From Enoplolaimus lenunculus (Eukaryota > Nematoda > Enoplea > Enoplida > Thoracostomopsidae), in assembly GCA_030248215.1 (NCBI GenBank), contig JASANG010003810.1, forward strand, positions 124,001 through 188,000: 64,000 nucleotides of DNA, written 5' to 3'. A program made the position numbers and the translations under genes. Within the stretch, counting starts at the first letter, position 1; the number at the start of each line of letters is the position of its first letter. Positions 51,801-61,422 of this stretch are shown here, in pieces. The notes below the pieces were generated by a model. The model was not told the DNA's origin and made no database searches. It was given only the letters and a program-made list of their open reading frames with translations.

Positions 51801-53101
51801 GGAGGGGTCATACAACGGTTTTCGATAACTTACAAACATGGCTAATAATTTTGTTAAGATGGACCAAACTTCTTCCAGATGGTCTCAGCCTCCCGTGGCA
51901 CGTCTCTGGCTACGGGACCAATGGGTACCCTAGTCTCTAATTGAACATTTTTTTCAAACTGAGCAATTGATTTCAGACGCAAACATTCGGGTTCATTCCG
52001 TTCATCCTGGAACGCCAGTATTTACCCGTTTGACGCGTAATTTTCCTATTCTTCGGTACTCGTTTGTGCGCGCAATACTGCACGCAGTGTCTCTTATTTA
52101 CACGAAAAGCGCTTATGAAGGAGCTCAAACCCTTGTGTTTGGTGCCGTTGCGCCAATCTGCCAAAGCCAAACTGGTTTATACTTTGAGTAAGTCGTTTCA
52201 AGTGGCTCATTGACCGCAAATTCAAGTATAAATGGCCGGTTAACTAAGGTTTCATCAAGCGGGTGTACACTCAAAATAACATTTTTGATATTTAAGAAAA
52301 AGTTTCTTACATTTGAGAAATATTAGCAAGGTGCATTTGAAAAGTTTATTTCTGCTATAATAGAAACGTTTTCAAAAGGGGTTCTGAAATAAAGTCTATT
52401 AAAAATAAACGTTTTGCAGTTAATTTTACAAAAATTGTCTTAAATATCAGTTTTTCAGATTTGCGACAGAAAACGCTTTTCTGAATATATTCAGAAATAC
52501 TTTTTTGTGTGTACCGCCTGCTCCCCCACCCCTATTTTTTAGATTTTTATCAGCCTGGCATAAAATTTGAATATAAACACAATCTTTGTTATATCTAAAC
52601 AGAATTCGATGTTGGCAAAAGTAATTTTCGCCATGAAATGTTGATGCTTTCGCCGTAAATTGGCTTTGATTACTGAAACTTGATGCGATCTAAAATGTTT
52701 TGGTTGGTATTTGAAACTTTGGTAAATGTATAGAACAGAGCCGTAACAGTAGTATAAGCATATTTTTAAGCCTAAGTCCAACTTTTAAACAATCGGCACT
52801 TGCAGTTTGGATATACTTTTTCTCGTATCAAAATTCAAAACAGGTATATAAATGAAACCTGCAACAGTGCCCAAATACGTATGCGGTGCGTTTCAGCTTT
52901 AATAATACAAATATATGGGCAATTACATTTTTAAAATTTAGCTAAATCTATTTTTAAATTTTAAAATGTTATACAAAAATTGTTTTGAATTTTAGAAATT
53001 GCATGATAGCAACTGAAAGCGCAGCGGCTCAGAACGACGATTACGCAAATAAGGTTTGGGAAATATCCTGCACACTGCTTGATATTGATGAACGGTGGTG
53101 A
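45127..53101 (+). CDS. Short-chain dehydrogenase/reductase, WWOX/RDH-like, membrane-anchored N-terminus
   Basis: This gene encodes an NAD(P)-dependent oxidoreductase of the classical SDR family. Eight exons join in phase: 45127-45201, 46226-46344, 47328-47486, 49901-50005, 50468-50578, 51105-51218, 51977-52187 and 52996-53101 (TGA). They give 332 residues plus a missing first exon. Exon 45127 encodes a hydrophobic run, FVYRLIFVYSIAYFVL, followed by RRIIFRR, which looks like a signal anchor. The cofactor motif TGCSAGIG is in exon 46226, LNAGV in exon 49901, and VVVASDLHR (catalytic Ser position) in exon 50468. The catalytic pair Y..SK reads AYNHSK (Tyr codon 51158-51160, Lys codon 51170-51172), and VHPGTPVFT is in exon 51977. 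The last exon ends KVWEISCTLL. The C-terminal half (TGLYFENC) recalls WWOX, but no WW-domain exons were seen. The substrate is unknown. Introns carry MITEs from at least six families. The initiator ATG was not identified. Confidence 0.87.
45377..45664. mobile_element. TTAGGC-type hAT-like MITE, GTTACTTTT subfamily
   Basis: It starts GACCAATGTTACTTTTCGG and ends TTAAAGTAACATGGGCC. It is flanked by ATCACCTC and ATCAGCTC (7 of 8). An internal duplication repeats GCGTAACAGTAGATTAAGCG or close forms twice. It lies in the first visible intron of the dehydrogenase gene. Confidence 0.7.
46389..46544. mobile_element. CAGGGCCGGAGCAG hAT-like MITE
   Basis: It runs from CAGGGCCGGAGCAGC to CTGATTCCGCACTG, with paired C-runs and G-runs (CCCCCCATTTGGGGGG). 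Related copies lie at 59549-59743 and 60539-60731. It is intronic in the dehydrogenase gene. Confidence 0.55.
46869..47079. mobile_element. CACTGCAAAAAATGG palindromic MITE, copy 4
   Basis: The arms run from CACTGTAAAAAATGGTGAG to CCATTTTTTGCAGTG. The arms pair almost perfectly, including GAAATAGGCT with AGCCTATTTC. It is intronic in the dehydrogenase gene. Confidence 0.75.
47277..47327 (+). repeat. TTAACCCTTTCTC repeat end forming the acceptor region of a dehydrogenase intron
   Basis: TTAACCCTTTCTCTCATGAA matches the terminus of the tRNA-Gly-bearing TTAA family. The pyrimidine-rich sequence runs straight into the acceptor TTTTCAG of exon 47328. Confidence 0.4.
47540..47985. mobile_element. 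CAGGGTGCAACCGGAG element, truncated copy
   Basis: It starts CTGGGTGCAACCGGAGG and continues with CCGGAGCCGGAG runs. It then carries the non-repetitive middle (CAGATAAATTTTGTAAAACT) shared with 39348-40128. It is intronic in the dehydrogenase gene. Confidence 0.6.
48779..48865. repeat. (TA)n microsatellite
   Basis: This is a TA dinucleotide run of about 85 bases with few breaks, directly beside the MITE at 48880. Confidence 0.95.
48880..49079. mobile_element. MITE with AGGGTGGCGCTATACTTTTG end, copy 2
   Basis: It starts AGGGTGGCGCTATACTTTTG and ends CAAGTGTAGCGCAACCCT. It is intronic in the dehydrogenase gene. Confidence 0.7.
49450..49661. mobile_element. CAGTGGCGGATC-type hAT-like MITE, copy 2
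   Basis: CACTAGCGGATCCAAAGTAG at the left faces CATTTTTGGATCCACCTCTG at the right. Two CCCTACCTTACAA blocks lie inside. Confidence 0.5.
50189..50392. mobile_element. TTAGGC-type hAT-like MITE in a dehydrogenase intron, perfect TSD
   Basis: It starts CGCCAATGTAAAGAACAGG and ends GATCTTTACATGGGTC, flanked by GAAGATGT at 50181-50188 and 50393-50400. The interior is (CCTAAG)n. Confidence 0.8.
50690..50916. repeat. AGGGTGGCG-type MITE, diverged reverse copy
   Basis: The right end AAAAGTATAACGCCACCCT is clear and the left end is poor. GTCACCGTCC blocks are shared with the other copies. Confidence 0.5.
51625..51955 (+). repeat. Tandem duplication (~165-bp unit) in a dehydrogenase intron
   Basis: Two adjacent units share GGTTTTCGATAACTTACAA, AAGATGGACCAAACTTCTTC and CTCTAATTGAACATTTT-like blocks. 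Single related units occur near 53310-53385 (reverse) and 56130-56250. Confidence 0.75.
52268..52511. mobile_element. CACACAAAAA MITE, copy 2 (reverse)
   Basis: The ends are CACTCAAAATAACATTTTTG and CAGAAATACTTTTTTGTGTG. It is in the last dehydrogenase intron. Confidence 0.6.
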
Positions 53102-53382
53102 TGTTAAAGTCGTTAACATTGTACACAGTTGAATTCAATGATATGTTAGCAAATTTTTTGAGATTAGACAGGTTAGCCCCCACCCCTGGAAAAATTTTGC
53201 CCCCCTAGATTGAATTCAGTGATATTTTAGCAAATTTTTTATATTGGACAGTTAGCCGTGCTCGGCCAGGGGGCGCGCTGCCTTCCTAAAAAATTTAGGC
53301 TTCTCTAGAAAATTTTCAACCTTGCTTGTAAGTCATTGAAAACACTTGTATGCCTCTTCTGAAAATTTTTAGCACCCTCCTA

Positions 53383-53582
53383 CACTGCAAAAAATGGTGA
53401 GTCAAATTGACTCTCTCCGAAATAGGCTTTTCCTGACTACACAAACTGAGTCAAAATTCGACTCCGCCGGAGTCAAATTGAGTCAAACTTGACTCAGGCG
53501 GAGTCGAATTTTGACTCAGTATGTGTAGTCAGGAAAAGCCTATTTCCGAGAGAGTCAATTTGACTCACCATTTTTTGCAGTG
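53383..53582. mobile_element. CACTGCAAAAAATGG palindromic MITE, copy 5, nearly perfect hairpin
   Basis: Two arms of about 95 bp are nearly exact reverse complements over the full length, with a loop of a few bases near 53480. This makes it the best-preserved copy. It sits about 280 bases after the dehydrogenase stop codon. Confidence 0.8.
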
Positions 53583-53794
53583 AAGCAAGGTGAGCTGGCT
53601 ACTGCCTGCTGTTAGGAAGCGAAATAAGGTGAGGTTGCAGGCCTGAGACAAAGAATTAATAGTTGAGGAAGCAGCAGGTATACAGAGGGGGTTAAGGAAA
53701 TTTCAATTAACAGAATTTTTAATGCATTTGAAACAATTTTCGGCTAAGAGGGGCGAAGCTGTTCGTAGACAGGCGCACCCCCCGTTCCTCCATA

Positions 53795-54330
53795 TATATC
53801 CGATATTCCCACTATCCGTTGAATTGCCGTTGAATTAAACGTTTGTCAACTATCAAAATTTTGAGCGGTAATGCAAGGTAATACTTAAGAATGTACTGTC
53901 AAACCTTAAATATTCTTTAAAGCTTAAAACTCAACACTTGGTCCTGGAGTCATTTATACACTACAATTAGCGATAATTGACATTAATGTACTCTAATTGG
54001 GTTTAGGGACTCTATCCCCTTACGGACTCTTATTAGGGATACGGATTCCAATTCATTGGGACTCACAATGGGCACACCTCCTCTTATTACACTCCCTCTT
54101 TTATTCGGGTCACTACATTAGCACCTATCACTTGTTGGTGATTAATCGTGTAAACTTTCGAATCAGTAAATTCTGAGACTCAAAACTCAGCCCATTTTTC
54201 GCATATGATTCGCTCTACACCTGTACCAATTTTAAATTTAACAACTGCACTAGTTAGTGAATTTAAATACGTATTAATAACCGATGATTGCTCCTATATA
54301 CATTTGAAAAAATGGGTTTAGATTTTAGTT
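53795..54330. repeat. CTGTAG/TA-type MITE copy followed by the CCTATCAC repeat
   Basis: The first part (to about 54118) has GTTGAATTAAACG, TTGGGTTTAGGGACTC and CTCTTTTATTCGGGTCAC. The second part, from about 54118, is the diverged copy of 5333-5593. Confidence 0.5.
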
Positions 54331-54479
54331 CTATTTAAACTGAACTCTGAGATTTTTATAACCTGCATGCTTGTTAACATTTAATGAATAATACTAGAAA
54401 CTTGGTACTAATTTCCTGGTTCTAATGCTCATTTTGCTGCAAAAACAACTAAAACTATTAACTGCTCAGTTAACAACAT

Positions 54480-54703
54480 TTTCAATTCATACTCTTAAGT
54501 CAAAATTCCATTCGAAAACTTGCAGCTGGAAATAATTCATTAAAAATCATTGCTAGGAATTTAGTCCCATGTGTGAATAACCATGCAAATTTACTGAATT
54601 TTTAAAGCCGCTTTCTCATTAGCTGATGAAAAAACGCAAGTTCTACATGCAAGTTGCAGCTGCAAGATCTCGCAACAAAAACTTGTACATATGAATTGGG
54701 ATT
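54480..54703. repeat. GCAGCTGCAA MITE, reverse copy
   Basis: GTTGCAGCTGCAAGATCTCG is followed by ACAAAAACTTGTACATATGA, matching the left end of 6021-6300 in reverse. Confidence 0.5.
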
Positions 54704-54866
54704 TAATTACTTTTCTGACATAAAATGTGACATCCACATATCGACTTTTAAATCGTGACTCTGCAAACCCAATGTTAATATATAAACAAAGTTTTCCTTA
54801 TACTATTTAATTTTACGGTGTGGTTTATTGTTTCGCTATTTATATTTGCTGTGTCACTTGAATTAA

Positions 54867-55052
54867 GGCGCATGTAAAGATCAGAGGCGAAACGTTTTTC
54901 TGCGGGACTGCAATAGAGTAAGCTTAAGCTTTAGACTAATTTTTTGCTTAGACTTATGTTTAGGTATAAGCTCATTCGCACGTTAAACATAGGCTTAGGC
55001 TTAGGCTTGGGAATATAATACTGCTGTTACGGGTGTGTTATATACATTAGCC
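54867..55052. mobile_element. TTAGGC-type hAT-like MITE
   Basis: It starts GGCGCATGTAAAGATCAG and ends TATATACATTAGCC. The interior is GCTTAGGCTTAGG. The duplication is not visible. Confidence 0.65.
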
Positions 55053-55207
55053 AAAAACGGTATCAATGTAAAACAACGAAATGTGTTGATCTTCAATTGC
55101 AGCAAGAGTAGATGATGGACAAGAAGAGTATGCAACTGAGTACAATCCGTCCCAAAACCTACTCCAGTGAGCCATGAAAGTTGATTGCTGAAAAAGGCAA
55201 AAGCGTA

Positions 55208-55462
55208 CACTGCAAATTTCAGTGAGTTGATTTTAACTCAGAATGAGTTGAACCGACTCTGATGTCTGAGCTGTGAATTAGGTCTTTCAGACCTCAGAAT
55301 TTTTAACTGATTGAATACTTTGTGAATTAATTAATCAACTAACCTTGAATTCTTTCCGCTACGAGTTTTAGTTAATGATTATTGTTATTAACTCAGAAAT
55401 AAAGCAGAAATAACTAATTTTCTCTCTGAATTGATTAATCAACTCATCAAAATTTACAGTGT
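55208..55462. mobile_element. CACTGTAAATT-type MITE
   Basis: It runs from CACTGCAAATTTCAGTGAG to ATCAAAATTTACAGTG with AACTCAGAATGAGTT inside. Confidence 0.7.
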
Positions 55463-55777
55463 GTATCCTGGGCGCAGATAAAAATCTTTTCTGCCAGACG
55501 CCTGATTATTTATTTTATGTGTCCTAAAAATTATGCGTGGCCTTGCTGTAGGGACCAGCATAAGAGGGGGTAATAAGAGGGTTCCCATTTTAAGTCCCAA
55601 TCTATAGGATTCTGTATTCGTAATAAGAGTCCGTAAGCGGATATAGTCCGTAAACACTCTCGAATCCTTCCATACGTGTATATATGCTTATAGCTTAAGC
55701 TTACGCGCTAAGCAATATTTTATAACTTAACTTTTAGTTAAACTCATGGTTAGCAATAGACTCAGCTTAAACTTTAA

Positions 55778-56040
55778 CCCCTTCTCACATTGAGTTGCCT
55801 ATAGGCAACTAATCGCAGTATATATACGTTAAATAATGTATATCGCACCGTGTTTAACAATTGCAACACGTATACATAGTACTAAATCACCACAAGACGT
55901 GAGAGCCCCCTCGGGCTCGAGCGTCAAGCTCCTGTAGCTGAGTGGTGATGGTATACGCCTCCCACTCCAGTCACCGGAGTTCGAATCCTAGCATAAAAGT
56001 AGGTCTCAGGGGAAATAGAAAATAGTCATGTGAGAAAGGG
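55778..56040 (+). mobile_element. TTAA-type element carrying a tRNA-Gly-like cassette, copy 2, perfect TTAA flanks
   Basis: It is flanked by TTAA at 55774-55777 and 56041-56044. The ends are CCCCTTCTCACATTGAG and CATGTGAGAAAGGG. The conserved block GACGTGAGAGCCCCCTCGGG precedes a tRNA-like stretch at 55928-55990. The A box is TGTAGCTGAGTGG, the anticodon region is CGCCTCCCACT (CCC, Gly) and the B box is GAGTTCGAATCC. Confidence 0.8.
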
Positions 56041-56377
56041 TTAAAATTAACATCAAACCAACAGCATATATATACTTTAATTTTTCAGCCAAGCTCATAG
56101 TCAGCTTACCTTGCTAGGTGCGCTAAAATTTTTTCAGAAGGGACATACTACGATTTTAGATGACTTACAAGCAAAGTTAAATATTTTATTGGCAGGAGGC
56201 CAAAATTTTTCCAGGGTGGCTGAGCCCCTCTGGCCCCCATCTGGCTACCGTAAAAGGCACATAAAATAAAAATAAACATCAGCTTCCGTACCTTCCTGTC
56301 CCACAGTTTTGATATTGTAAGATTCACAAAAATGACCAAATATTACTTGTGAGGTGTGGGCGTGTTTTAAATATTTC

Positions 56378-56570
56378 GGCCCAAGTATAGAACTGGGCCG
56401 GATCGTTTTCAGGAGGGGCTAAAATAGAGTCAGTTTAAGCTGTTGACTAATTTTGTTTTGCTTAGGTTTACGCTTAGGAATAGGCTGATCCATACGCTTA
56501 GGTTTAGGCTTAGGCTTAGGCTTAGGAATATGCTTATACTATTGTTCCGGCCCAGTTCGATACATGGGCC
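56378..56570. mobile_element. TTAGGC-type hAT-like MITE, perfect TSD
   Basis: It starts GGCCCAAGTATAGAAC and ends CGATACATGGGCC, flanked by AATATTTC at 56370-56377 and 56571-56578. The interior has four consecutive GCTTAGG units. Confidence 0.85.
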
Positions 56571-56858
56571 AATATTTCAATAATTATACATTTTAAAAAC
56601 CCGTTTCAAAGTTATATGTTAAATATTTGCTCAAAAATGAAACAAAATTGCTAATGTATTTTCGATTCGCAGATTTACAAAACTGTTCTCAATACAGCAA
56701 ATTCGTTGAATTTTTGAGCCACAAAAATTTTGACAGAAAAATTTAAAAACTGTTCACCTGAAGTTTGAGTTATTTATCTTATGTTCGGTGAAAATGTATG
56801 TTACAAATGCGTCATTGTACAGGATATATATCGACAGCTGTAATTCTGATACCACGTA

Positions 56859-57110
56859 CACGGTAAATTCCAATGAATTGATTTATCAACTCAGCCAGCG
56901 AGTTAATTATTTCTGAGTTAATAGCAATAAGCATTAACGCACTCTGAGTTGAGTTGATTTTCAGTCTCAGTTGATTTGATTCCGAGGGAGTTGATCAGCT
57001 AATTCATATTGAGTTGCATCAACTCACAATTCTGAGTTCTGATAGTCCTAACTCAGACTGAATAATTCAAGTCATTCTGAGTTAAAATCAGCTCACTGGA
57101 ATTTACAGTG
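56859..57110. mobile_element. CACTGTAAATT-type MITE with TA flanks
   Basis: It runs from CACGGTAAATTCCAATGAA to CTGGAATTTACAGTG, with TA on both sides. Confidence 0.7.
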
Positions 57111-57217
57111 TAAATTTATAATTTGATTGTTTTGCACTTGCTGTATTCAGCTCAAAATGTTTTAAAGACGGTTGTTGAAATAAATTATTTTCAAACTATT
57201 GAATAATATTTGAACAG

Positions 57218-57297
57218 GCGCTTCGATAAGCAATGATTTTATCTCATTGAATAATGGAGAAGAGAGTTCTGCAATGGTAATTGTTTCTACTCAGCTG
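57218..57297 (+). CDS. Isolated candidate exon, gene unknown
   Basis: An acceptor (TTTGAACAG) and a good donor (CTG then GTAAGC) bound 80 bases with one open frame reading SISNDFISLNNGEESS and then AMVIVSTQL. The composition (Ser, Asn, Asp) resembles the gene at 61.4-63.9 kb on the same strand, of which it may be an upstream exon. The exons that would join them were not found. Confidence 0.35.
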
Positions 57298-57499
57298 GTA
57301 AGCATTTTTGAAATGGTAAGGTTTTACAAACACTTCAGATAGAAGAATAACTCAAAAAAAGTATCAAGTTTCTCTATTTTTTTACCCGATTTCAAAGTTC
57401 AAATTTTAAAACCTTCTTTAAAAACTGGTTAATTTTAGGTTCTTCAACGTCTTTTGGTTTTAATAGAGCAAAATATCGGGCGAATAATATACTAATGTT

Positions 57500-57692
57500 G
57501 GCCAATGTCACTTTAAGGGGCGTAACAGTGGATTAAGCGTACTGTAAGCCTAAGCCTAAGCCTAAGCGTTGCAAAAATGTGTTCCTAAGCCTAAGCCTAA
57601 CTAAGCAAAAAATGTAATTTAGAATCTAAACCAACTCTTTTATGGACCCACGAGAAACGTGGACGCCGCTTAAAGTAATATGTGCCCTACCC
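57500..57692. mobile_element. TTAGGC-type hAT-like MITE, GTTACTTTT-like subfamily
   Basis: It starts GCCAATGTCACTTTAAGGGG. The 8-base CTAATGTT occurs on both sides (57492-57499 and 57693-57700). The interior is CCTAAGCCTAAGCC. Confidence 0.75.
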
Positions 57693-57825
57693 CTAATGTT
57701 TGTTTGGACGTGGAACATAGTGGTATTTTTTTGGAAAAGTTTCAGCTATCGTTGAAATTTTGGGCCCATGTAAGTATCACGGGTGGACAATTTTTCCATG
57801 CGACCACTTTGGATTTAAACCTTAA

Positions 57826-58110
57826 GCTCCATTCACACGTTCAAGTTTTTGCAGCGAGAACTCGCAGCTGCAACTTGGGCGAAATACTTGTAGCTGCACG
57901 TATTTTCAAAAGAACATTTCGATTTACAAATAGAACTGCAGGTGCAAGAAATTCAAGCGACTTGCAACTACGTTCACAGGTGCGAATTAAATAAAGCAGC
58001 ATAAATTGCAGTGAATAAATTTGCAGCTGTTAGAACTTCAAAGCTGTTTTGTGACCAAACTTGCGCGTGCAAGTTGCACCTGTAAGCTTTTGCTGCAAAA
58101 AATTGCAAGT
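57826..58110. mobile_element. GCAGCTGCAA MITE, copy 2
   Basis: It runs from CTCCATTCACACGTTCAAG to GTAAGCTTTTGCTGCAAAAA. The inner blocks CGCAGCTGCAACTTG and TTCACAGGTGCGAATTAAAT are shared with 6021-6300. Confidence 0.65.
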
Positions 58111-58188
58111 GTTATAATAGTGCTTTAAACTGTACACAATTGTTTTGCTTTTGGCTCATACTTAGATATAGGCTCTGTTTCAAGTCCT

Positions 58189-58389
58189 GGCCCATGTATA
58201 GAACAGGGCCGGAACAGTAGTATAAGCTTATTCCTAAGCCTAAGCCTAAGCCTAAGCGTATGGATGAGCCCATTCCTAAGCCTAAGGGTAAGCCTAAGCC
58301 TAAGCCTAAGCAAAGAATTTAGTCTAAACTTAAACTGACTGTATTATAGCCCCTCCGGAAAACGATCCAGCCTGTTCAATACATGGGTC
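58189..58389. mobile_element. TTAGGC-type hAT-like MITE, perfect TSD
   Basis: It starts GGCCCATGTATAGAACAG and ends TTCAATACATGGGTC, flanked by CAAGTCCT at 58181-58188 and 58390-58397. The interior is (CCTAAG)n. Confidence 0.85.
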
Positions 58390-58721
58390 CAAGTCCTCAT
58401 AGCACATGGAATATGGGATTTTCACCCCGATGCTGATAAGACCCAGATTTCTATATCAACTGAATAGCATCAAAGAAAACAACACCATAAATAAATGCTT
58501 AATATTACATTTCGCCAATCCTTTCCTTAAAATTGTGCCCAAAGTTAAAACGAACCACACCAAACGAATAAATTTTAGAGAACAATGCAAAATTTCACGA
58601 CCAAAACTTCCTGAACGTTCGACGAAAACTTTACTCAAGCCGAAAGCGGATGTCGACTTTCTGCCGGAGGCGGAGACCGTTTTCCGGTTGTACCCCGGTA
58701 CATAAACGATAGATAACACGG

Positions 58722-58849
58722 TTCATTCAAAGATCAGGGGCGGAACTTTTTTCTACGAGACTGCAAAAGACTAGGTTTAAGCTTTAAACAATTTTTTTAA
58801 TTAGGCTTAATATGTTTAGGCTTAAATTTAGGCTCGTTCTTACGCTTAA
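58722..58849. repeat. TTAGGC-type MITE cut by the tRNA-Gly-bearing element
   Basis: The left half (CAAAGATCAGGGGCGGAAC, then GGCTTAATATGTTTAGGCTT) ends in TACGCTTAA, where the next element begins at its TTAA. Confidence 0.55.
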
Positions 58850-59112
58850 CCCTTTGTTAGATAAATATTTGCAATTTTACATGAGATGTAATTTCAATGT
58901 GAAGTTCGAACCCCAGTCTCACGGGTGGGAGGCGTTTACGATGACGACTGAGCTATAGGAGCTTGACGCTCGAGCCCGAGGGTGTTCTCACGTCTTGTGG
59001 AGATTTTACACTGCGCATATATGTTATAAATGTTAAACACTACTCACAGTGTGTGTATTGCTCGTACATTAATGCATTTAGTTGCTCATAGTATACTCTA
59101 TGAGTGAAAGGG
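58850..59112 (-). mobile_element. TTAA-type element carrying a tRNA-Gly-like cassette, copy 3
   Basis: It is in reverse orientation. The ends are CCCTTTGTTAG after TTAA (58846-58849) and ATGAGTGAAAGGG before TTTA. On the minus strand the cassette (about 58985-58915) reads CTATAGCTCAGTCG, CGCCTCCCACC (CCC) and GGGGTTCGAAC. The GGCTCGAGCG block and the CTCATAGAGTATACTATGAG palindrome are shared with copy 1. Confidence 0.75.
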
Positions 59113-59548
59113 TTTAGCTTTACAAATTTATAGCAGTCAATTTTCAGGGGTGGCATACACTCGTTCACCCTATTACAAATCTGCTTCTAACATAATGTTT
59201 CATCCGCGAATCTCCTTAGAATTATAGTATCTCAGCTGTTTCTGTGTATATATTTTTGGTTAAACTCCCAAATGCTTCTTGCTATTTGGTTCTGATGAGG
59301 TTTTCTCTCAGTTTGGCTATAAAGATTTAAAAAGTGACAAAGTAACCACACTGGTTTAGGCCAATTCGAAGTGAAACCAAAAAAATGGCAAAGTTCAAAA
59401 CATTTTATCACCATTTCGATGGCTGGTTTACAGGTTGCTATAACCAGCTTGAGATCTCGACTTAAGCGGTTGTACTGCTAAAGGTTGGTATGAGCTGGCT
59501 TTAAGATTGTGTACTATTAATAGGACAGGTCAATGTTTGGCATATTTT

Positions 59549-59743
59549 CAGTGCCGGAACAAACTGTGGTTTGGGTTCTTCCCAAATTTCAGGGTGGGAA
59601 TCCTCAAACTCGCAGGCGAACCGAGCGAGAATTCAGACGCATTTTAAAAATTTCGGCGGTTTTTGTCTCAACAGGTTAGGGCGGAGGCCTATTTAGGGGC
59701 GCCATCCAAATGGGTGGAATGGGGGGTAGGTGCTCCGGTCCTG
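59549..59743. mobile_element. CAGTGCCGGA hAT-like MITE
   Basis: It starts CAGTGCCGGAACAAAC and ends GGTGCTCCGGTCCTG, flanked by CATATTTT and CGTATTTT (7 of 8). Confidence 0.6.
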
Positions 59744-60225
59744 CGTATTTTGCATATTTGTGGTCACATGAAAACGATTCTACATTGAACACAAATGATA
59801 ATTTTAACTTTTGGAGCTGATAAATTTATTGTTTTCAAATTTTTGAGATATGTAACCAATTTTTAAGCATATGAGACATGCTTGTCCGGTATTTGCACAT
59901 GCAATATTATTGTAAACTCACGAACCCAAAATAAATTTTAAGGTACAGCTTTTCGGTTTTAGTATGCTAATCAAGTACTGGTTTTGGTGAGGTCAAAGCG
60001 AGGGCGGGCTTATAAGCCGACGCGGAATAGTTTATCAAAGATACTGAAGTCGCTTAAATTTGAATATGCAAAATAGCTGGCACTATAAATACTGCAGGAT
60101 TCGTTGATTATGAAGTCAGTTGTTACTTGGTAGGTTCTGGTGACTATTGAATATTGTGTTTAGTAAGCAGATATGGTTTGTATCCTGATGTTCAGAGTTA
60201 GCGTTTGGTTTTTGTTAACTTCGCT

Positions 60226-60345
60226 GGCCCATGCATAGAACAGGGCCGGATCGTTTTCCGGAGGGGCTATAATAGAGTTAGTTTAAGGTTTAGACTATTT
60301 TTTTGCTTAGGTTTAGGCTTAGGAATACACTCATCCATAAGCGCA
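60226..60345. repeat. TTAGGC-type MITE, left part
   Basis: It starts GGCCCATGCATAGAACAG and continues with GTTTAGACTATTTTTTTGCT and TTTAGGCTTAGGAATAC. The right end is missing. Confidence 0.55.
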
Positions 60346-60538
60346 GTGGTAGTGTTTTTCGTTCGTCTAAGGATATACAGGTTGCTGGTGCTAGTCATCT
60401 CTATTTATACAAAGCTTCCATAAAACGTTATCTCGGTATAAAATTAGGAGCTATGCCCTTTAACCACTGCGATTGTGTTTATAATTTTAATTGCACAACT
60501 TTTACCCCATCTTCATGTTAAATTAACGGTCTTATAGG

Positions 60539-60731
60539 CAGGGCCGGAGCAGCCACCCCCCATACCCCACATTTGGGGGCCCACCCCTAATGGGTCACCC
60601 ACCTTAGCCGGTTGAAACAAAAACCGTCGAGGTTTTAAGATGCGTCTTGCTTCTCGTTCGCTTCGCTCACGAGTTTGAGGCCCCCAGCCTGGAGTTTGGG
60701 GGAAGCCCAACCCCTGTCTGCTACGGCACTG
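60539..60731. mobile_element. CAGGGCCGGAGCAG hAT-like MITE with near-perfect TSD
   Basis: It starts CAGGGCCGGAGCAG and ends CTGCTACGGCACTG. It is flanked by CTTATAGG and CTTATTGG (7 of 8). GGGGGCCCACCCC and GGGGAAGCCCAACCCC blocks lie inside. Confidence 0.65.
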
Positions 60732-60892
60732 CTTATTGGTTAACAATACGAAAGCGACTGTGTAAAATTTGACACATTTTTGTTGACCTAAAAATCATTT
60801 ACCATCAAAACTCAGTTACAGTTATAGCACTTAGTTCGTCCATACGCAACACTACTTACCACAGTACACAGATCGCATATTTATAAATACTG

Positions 60893-61132
60893 CACTGTAA
60901 ATTCCAGTGAATTGATTAATCAAATCAGAGAGAAGAATCAGTCATTTTTGGCTATTTCTCATCTAATAGCAGTAAACGTTAACTCATTATGAACTGATTT
61001 TATTCCGGGTGAGTTGATTAATTAACTCAGAATGATTTCAATCAATTCAGTATACTCAGGTTTGAGTGGCCTAACAGACTATGAGATTTAACCCATTCTG
61101 AATTCAAATCATATCGCAGGAATTTACAGTGT
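60893..61132. mobile_element. CACTGTAAATT-type MITE
   Basis: It runs from CACTGTAAATTCCAGTGAA to GCAGGAATTTACAGTG. Confidence 0.7.
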
Positions 61133-61422
61133 ATGTATTGTATGTAATACATAAATACATCTATATATTGTATGTAATACATATTTTTTATCTATCTATC
61201 GATATAATTAAAGTTAGAACGCCTCACATACGTATTTTGGGCATTATTTCAGCTGATTATATAATATAATATATATGTAGCAAGTAGAATTTGTATAGGT
61301 TTGGTTTAAATATTTTTCTTTAACAAGATTTTTAGTTGTGTAGCGACATTCTTGCAGGAAATATATACCAAGTTGACTAGTAAATATTGTATACGACAAT
61401 ATTAAAATATTTAATTGCACAG

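Noticed and set aside
60303-60521. Open frame ending CTTFTPSSC on the plus strand.
   Set aside because: It starts inside a TTAGGC-type MITE, has no clear splice context and matches no family by eye.
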